From: Pedococcus cremeus
GTDB taxonomy: Bacteria > Actinomycetota > Actinomycetes > Actinomycetales > Dermatophilaceae
Direction: 5' to 3'
Assembly: GCF_900111375.1 (NCBI RefSeq)
Contig: NZ_FOHB01000002.1
Span: 398,992-462,991 of the forward strand
Length of the DNA: 64,000 nt
The notes below the pieces were generated by a model. That model was not told the DNA's origin and made no database searches. It saw only the letters and a program-made list of their open reading frames with translations. Of this stretch, positions 61,146 through 64,000 are shown piece after piece (position 1 is the first letter of the stretch; the number at the start of each line of letters is the position of its first letter). Both the position numbers and the translations under genes were made by a program.

Positions 61146-62759
61146 TCAGCTGCGCGGCGCGACGGCTTCGTCCTCCGCGACGTACTCCGATCGCATCTGC
61201 GCCTCCTGCTCCTTGTGGGGGAAGGCGAGGAACACCAGGGCTGCGCCCGCGACCACGGCCACGAGTCCTGCGACGTACGCCCACTGGTCCCCCTGCAGGA
61301 AGGACTGCTTGGCCGCCGCGATGATCTGCTGTGCGTACTGGGGGTGCTGGCTCGCGAGGTCCGCGGCGCTGGCATAGGACATCTGGAGGGTGTTCTGGGT
61401 CGAGGACGTCACGTCCTGGCCGGACGCCGCGATCGCGTTGCCCATCGCAGAGGCGTATCCCGCTGTGAGCAGCGCGCCGAAGACGGAGGTCATGAACGCG
61501 CCGCCGAGGTCGCGTTGCAGGTCCGCGGTGCCGGATGCCATTCCGGCCCGGGTGACCGGTACGGACCCGGTCAGCGAGTTCGACGACGGCGTCCCCGCCA
61601 GGCCCACCCCCGCTCCCATGAGGCACAGCGGTATGGCCACCTGCCAGTAGGCGGACCCCTGCTTCCAGAGCAGCAGCATGCCGACGAAGGCGAGCGCAAG
61701 CAGCGTCTGGCCCGCGAGGAGCGTTGCACGAGAGCCCATGCGCTCGACGAGGGTCGCCGAGTGTGGCGCCACCAGCACCATGAAGACGACGGCGGGGAGG
61801 ATGGCCAGGCCGGCGTTGAGGCTGGAGTAGTCGAGGACGTTCTGGAGGTACTGCTGGTTGACGAACGAGATGCCCATCAACGAGCCGAACACGATGATCC
61901 CGGCACAGGCCGCCACCCAGAAGGTCCGGCGCCGGGCGACGGCGAGGTCGTAGAGCGGGTTGGCGGCGCGGCGCTGCCGGACGACGAACAGCGCCAGGCC
62001 GAGGAGCGCGACGGCCATCAGCACGAGTGCTGCGGTCCTCAGGTTCGCAACGGTGACGAAGTTGATGGCCACGACGAGGGCGCCGATCGACACGGCCGAC
62101 AGCACGCCGCCGAGGTTGTCGACTCGTTCGGTCGTCTCGTACACATGGGCGGGCACGAGCCTCCAGGTCAGCGCCAGGGCGAGCACGGCCAGCGGCAGGG
62201 TGACGAGGAAGACCGAGCCCCACCAGAACCGCTGCAGGAGAAGGCCGGAGACCATGGGCCCCAGGGCCGCGATGCCGCCGCCCAACGCCGACCACAGCGC
62301 GATGGCCCGGGTCCTGGCGGGACCGCTCCACAGCGCCGTGATCAACGCCAGGGTGGTGGGGTAGGCCATGCCTGCGGAGAGGCCTCCTACGACTCGCGCG
62401 CCGAAGAGCACGGCGTCGGACGGCGCGTATGCCGCGACCAGGCAGGCCGGTATCGACAGAAACATCCCGCCGAGGATCATCAGCTTGCGTCCGTGGCGGT
62501 CACCGAGCGCGCCGAACCACAGCACGGAGGCGGCGAGGCCGAGCGAGTAGCCCACCGCCACCAGGTCGAGCACGGTCTGGGAGGAGCCGAACGTCTTCCC
62601 GATGTCCGGTAGCGCCACGTTGGCCACCGAGAGGTTCAGGTTCGCGACGGCAGCCACCAGGATCAGCGTCAGCAGCACCGCGCGACCACGCGTCGGCTCG
62701 GTGGAACGTTCCCCGGTCCCGGGGCCGGCCGGTGCCGGGTTGGCCGCATCGGTCGTCAT
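61146..62759 (-). CDS. DHA2-family (EmrB/QacA-type) multidrug efflux MFS transporter
   Basis: A 537-residue proton antiporter with about 14 hydrophobic segments. Motif A is FGALGDRHGRKLMILGG near residue 82; motif C-like GGGIAALGPMVSGLL follows near residue 158. ANLNLSVANVALPDIGKTF at TM1 is the DHA2 signature (D1 motif). It probably exports a drug or toxic metabolite; the substrate is unknown. No TetR or MarR gene is adjacent. GGGGCCAATGGCCC (about 62836-62849) upstream resembles the DosR-like boxes but weakly. Confidence 0.88.
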   Translation of the reverse strand: MTTDAANPAPAGPGTGERSTEPTRGRAVLLTLILVAAVANLNLSVANVALPDIGKTFGSSQTVLDLVAVGYSLGLAASVLWFGALGDRHGRKLMILGGMFLSIPACLVAAYAPSDAVLFGARVVGGLSAGMAYPTTLALITALWSGPARTRAIALWSALGGGIAALGPMVSGLLLQRFWWGSVFLVTLPLAVLALALTWRLVPAHVYETTERVDNLGGVLSAVSIGALVVAINFVTVANLRTAALVLMAVALLGLALFVVRQRRAANPLYDLAVARRRTFWVAACAGIIVFGSLMGISFVNQQYLQNVLDYSSLNAGLAILPAVVFMVLVAPHSATLVERMGSRATLLAGQTLLALAFVGMLLLWKQGSAYWQVAIPLCLMGAGVGLAGTPSSNSLTGSVPVTRAGMASGTADLQRDLGGAFMTSVFGALLTAGYASAMGNAIAASGQDVTSSTQNTLQMSYASAADLASQHPQYAQQIIAAAKQSFLQGDQWAYVAGLVAVVAGAALVFLAFPHKEQEAQMRSEYVAEDEAVAPRS

Positions 62760-63054
62760 CTGCTGCTACCTCTCCGTCTGCCACCCCTCCGAGCGCTTGC
62801 CTCACGACTGTCCCGCGCCTCCCGCGGACGGCTCAGGGGCCAATGGCCCGCATGCCGGGAGCCCTTGGACCGGCCCCACCGATCGACTGCAGCGGTGGCG
62901 ACGGGGCCGCCGTCACGGACGCGGAGCACGTGTCCGCGGACCGTTCCCGACTTGTCTTCCTTGCCCCTCTTGTGGTGGTCTATCGCGGATGTCTCGGTGA
63001 GCAGGGGCCACGCCGGCCGGTGACACGACTCAGATCACCCCTCAGGAGGCCCCT
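62760..63054. other. Divergent intergenic region, exporter/GH12
   Basis: A 295-bp gap between the divergent exporter and glucanase genes. I see no gene. It contains the near-palindrome GGGGCCAATGGCCC around 62836-62849 and CGAGCGCTTG near 62792, which weakly resembles a LacI/CebR-type core. AGGAGG at about 63044-63049 is the ribosome-binding site of the glucanase. Confidence 0.5.
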
Positions 63055-64000
63055 GTGAAGCAAAGCCCTCTGGTCGCCACCGTGAAGCCACGCCATCTCG
63101 TGGCCAGCGTTGTCGCCCTTCTCACCTTCGCCGGGCTCGTCGCTCTCGGCGTGCTCGGTCCGGCGAACGCGGCCACCACATCCGGCCGACCACCGGTCGT
63201 CAAGACGGCGGACGCAACCGCCGTCACCGACACGTCTGCGACCCTCAACGGCACCGTCAACCCACGCCGCACGTCCACCACCGCCCACTTCGAGTGGGGC
63301 ACGAGCACGAGGTACGGCTCGACCACGCCCGCTCGCTCCGTGGGCAGCGGCAACTCGTCCAAGGCCTTCAGCGAAGGCGTCACGGGACTGGCTCCCGGTA
63401 CCAGCTACCACTTCCGGCTGGTGGCCACCTCGGCGGCTGGGACGACGTACGGCACCGACCGCGTGCTGACGACCACGGGCACCACGTCCACCTCGACGTC
63501 GTCCACCACCACCAGCCCGACCTCGACGACGAGCACGACGTCCAGCCCGACGTCGACGACGAGCACGACGTCCAGCCCGACGTCGACGACGAGCACGACC
63601 TCCAGCCCGACGTCGACCACGAGCAGCACGAGCACCACGTCGACGTCCAGCACGACCAGCCCGACCTCGACCACCAGCACCACGTCGTCACCGACGTCGA
63701 CGACCACCACCCCGGCCGGCTCGGTCTGCACCAACCCGTACTTCACGACGAGCGACCCGAACGGCGGCATCACCGACGGCGGCTACTACGTCCACAACAA
63801 CCTCTGGAACGCCGCCAGCTACCCCGGCACCAAGGGCACCACGCAGGTGTGCTCCTACCATTCCTGGAACCACATCGGCACGGCCACCAACAACGGTGAC
63901 GGCGCGGTGAAGACCTACCCCAACGTCCACAAGGACTACTCGGGCCGCACCATCTCGAGCTTCTCGAAGCTGACGTCGACCTTCGCGGCCACCTCGCCGG
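63055..64000 (+). CDS. Secreted glycoside hydrolase family 12 glucanase, N-terminal part (cut by window edge)
   Basis: The first 315 codons of an exported enzyme. A signal peptide (VASVVALLTFAGLVALGVLGPANA) is followed by a fibronectin III-like domain (VVKTADATAVTDTSATLNGTVNP to TYGTDRVLTT, residues about 45-140) and a Ser/Thr/Pro linker of about 80 residues. The GH12 catalytic domain then begins: CTNPYFTTSDPNGG, GGYYVHNNLWNAASYPGTKGTTQVC, and GDGAVKTYPNVHKDYS. The catalytic glutamates lie beyond the right edge. GH12 enzymes cut beta-1,4-glucan or xyloglucan, so plant-polymer use is implied. GTG 63055 has AGGAGG 5 nt upstream. Confidence 0.88.
   Translation, partial: MKQSPLVATVKPRHLVASVVALLTFAGLVALGVLGPANAATTSGRPPVVKTADATAVTDTSATLNGTVNPRRTSTTAHFEWGTSTRYGSTTPARSVGSGNSSKAFSEGVTGLAPGTSYHFRLVATSAAGTTYGTDRVLTTTGTTSTSTSSTTTSPTSTTSTTSSPTSTTSTTSSPTSTTSTTSSPTSTTSSTSTTSTSSTTSPTSTTSTTSSPTSTTTTPAGSVCTNPYFTTSDPNGGITDGGYYVHNNLWNAASYPGTKGTTQVCSYHSWNHIGTATNNGDGAVKTYPNVHKDYSGRTISSFSKLTSTFAATSP
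63521..63610 (+). repeat. 30-bp tandem repeat in the GH12 linker
   Basis: Three in-frame 30-bp units (63521, 63551, 63581) encode a ten-residue TSTTSTTSSP-type repeat inside a longer Ser/Thr linker running to about 63718. The linker is probably an O-glycosylated spacer. Confidence 0.85.

Noticed and set aside
63481-63720. CRISPR-like or satellite array in the last gene
   Set aside because: Repeats are in frame and encode a Ser/Thr linker between two recognisable domains.
63380-63930. Reverse open frames rich in Val/Asp or Trp/Ser opposite the GH12 linker
   Set aside because: They are the complement of a Ser/Thr-coding tandem repeat, not genes.

Overview
This is a very GC-rich (about 72% by eye) actinobacterial chromosome segment. 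The gene content points to the Micrococcales, probably Intrasporangiaceae. It contains a mycobacteria-like PI-mannoside block (pgsA-patA-pimA) followed by pdxS and pdxT, yebC, ruvCAB, yajC-secD-secF, apt and relA. It also has a fadA2-fabG4-htdX / fadE5 locus, a tuberculostearate-type fatty-acid methylation gene pair, and many GTG starts. The family assignment is inference; no rRNA gene is present to settle it. There is no prophage, insertion sequence or CRISPR array. Nearly everything is intact chromosomal gene content.

Region by region: (1) 1-6.8 kb is a low-oxygen/nitrate and flavin block. A reverse-strand operon runs regulator, hemerythrin, narG (cut by the left edge). It is divergent from narK and is followed by a tandem universal stress protein with a flavodoxin, then a luciferase-like monooxygenase with its FMN reductase. 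DosR/DevR-like boxes lie upstream of narK and upstream of the flavodoxin-USP pair. (2) 6.9-14.7 kb: CapA-like lipoprotein, pabB-pabC (folate), a small membrane protein, tRNA-Val(CAC), a frameshifted exported FG-GAP protein, a geranylgeranyl-reductase-like flavoprotein and a MOSC protein. (3) 14.7-25.4 kb is lipid metabolism. It holds the FAD reductase/SAM methyltransferase pair, and a TetR-controlled divergent beta-oxidation/beta-keto locus around a near-perfect 14+14 bp operator, then a FUSC-type membrane protein. (4) 25.4-45.2 kb is a long, mostly forward housekeeping run: thrS, HIT, pgsA, patA, pimA, LemA-like, pdxS, (kynU), pdxT, yebC, ruvCAB, yajC-secDF, apt, relA. (5) 45.2-60.1 kb: DUF349 protein, anchored cyclophilin, MBL hydrolase-hisS, xerD-parA-scpA-scpB-rluB (chromosome segregation plus pseudouridine synthase), tyrA, a hydrolase, cmk-der and tRNA-Pro(GGG). 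(6) 60.2-64 kb: two small hypothetical genes, a DHA2-type drug exporter, and the start of a secreted GH12 glucanase with a Ser/Thr repeat linker, cut by the right edge.

Three features recur across the window. First, many genes have a TANNNT -10 hexamer only 6-9 nt before the start codon, as expected of leaderless mRNAs. Second, neighbouring genes very often overlap by ATGA or GTGA. Third, the heptamer GTATGCC/GGCATAC is scattered throughout in all reading frames. I found no convincing wholly new multi-gene system. The most interesting leads are the heptamer, the DosR-like boxes, a 7-codon ORF overlapping the relA start, the tandem start-codon repeat before pimA, and two genes that appear to start at CTG.
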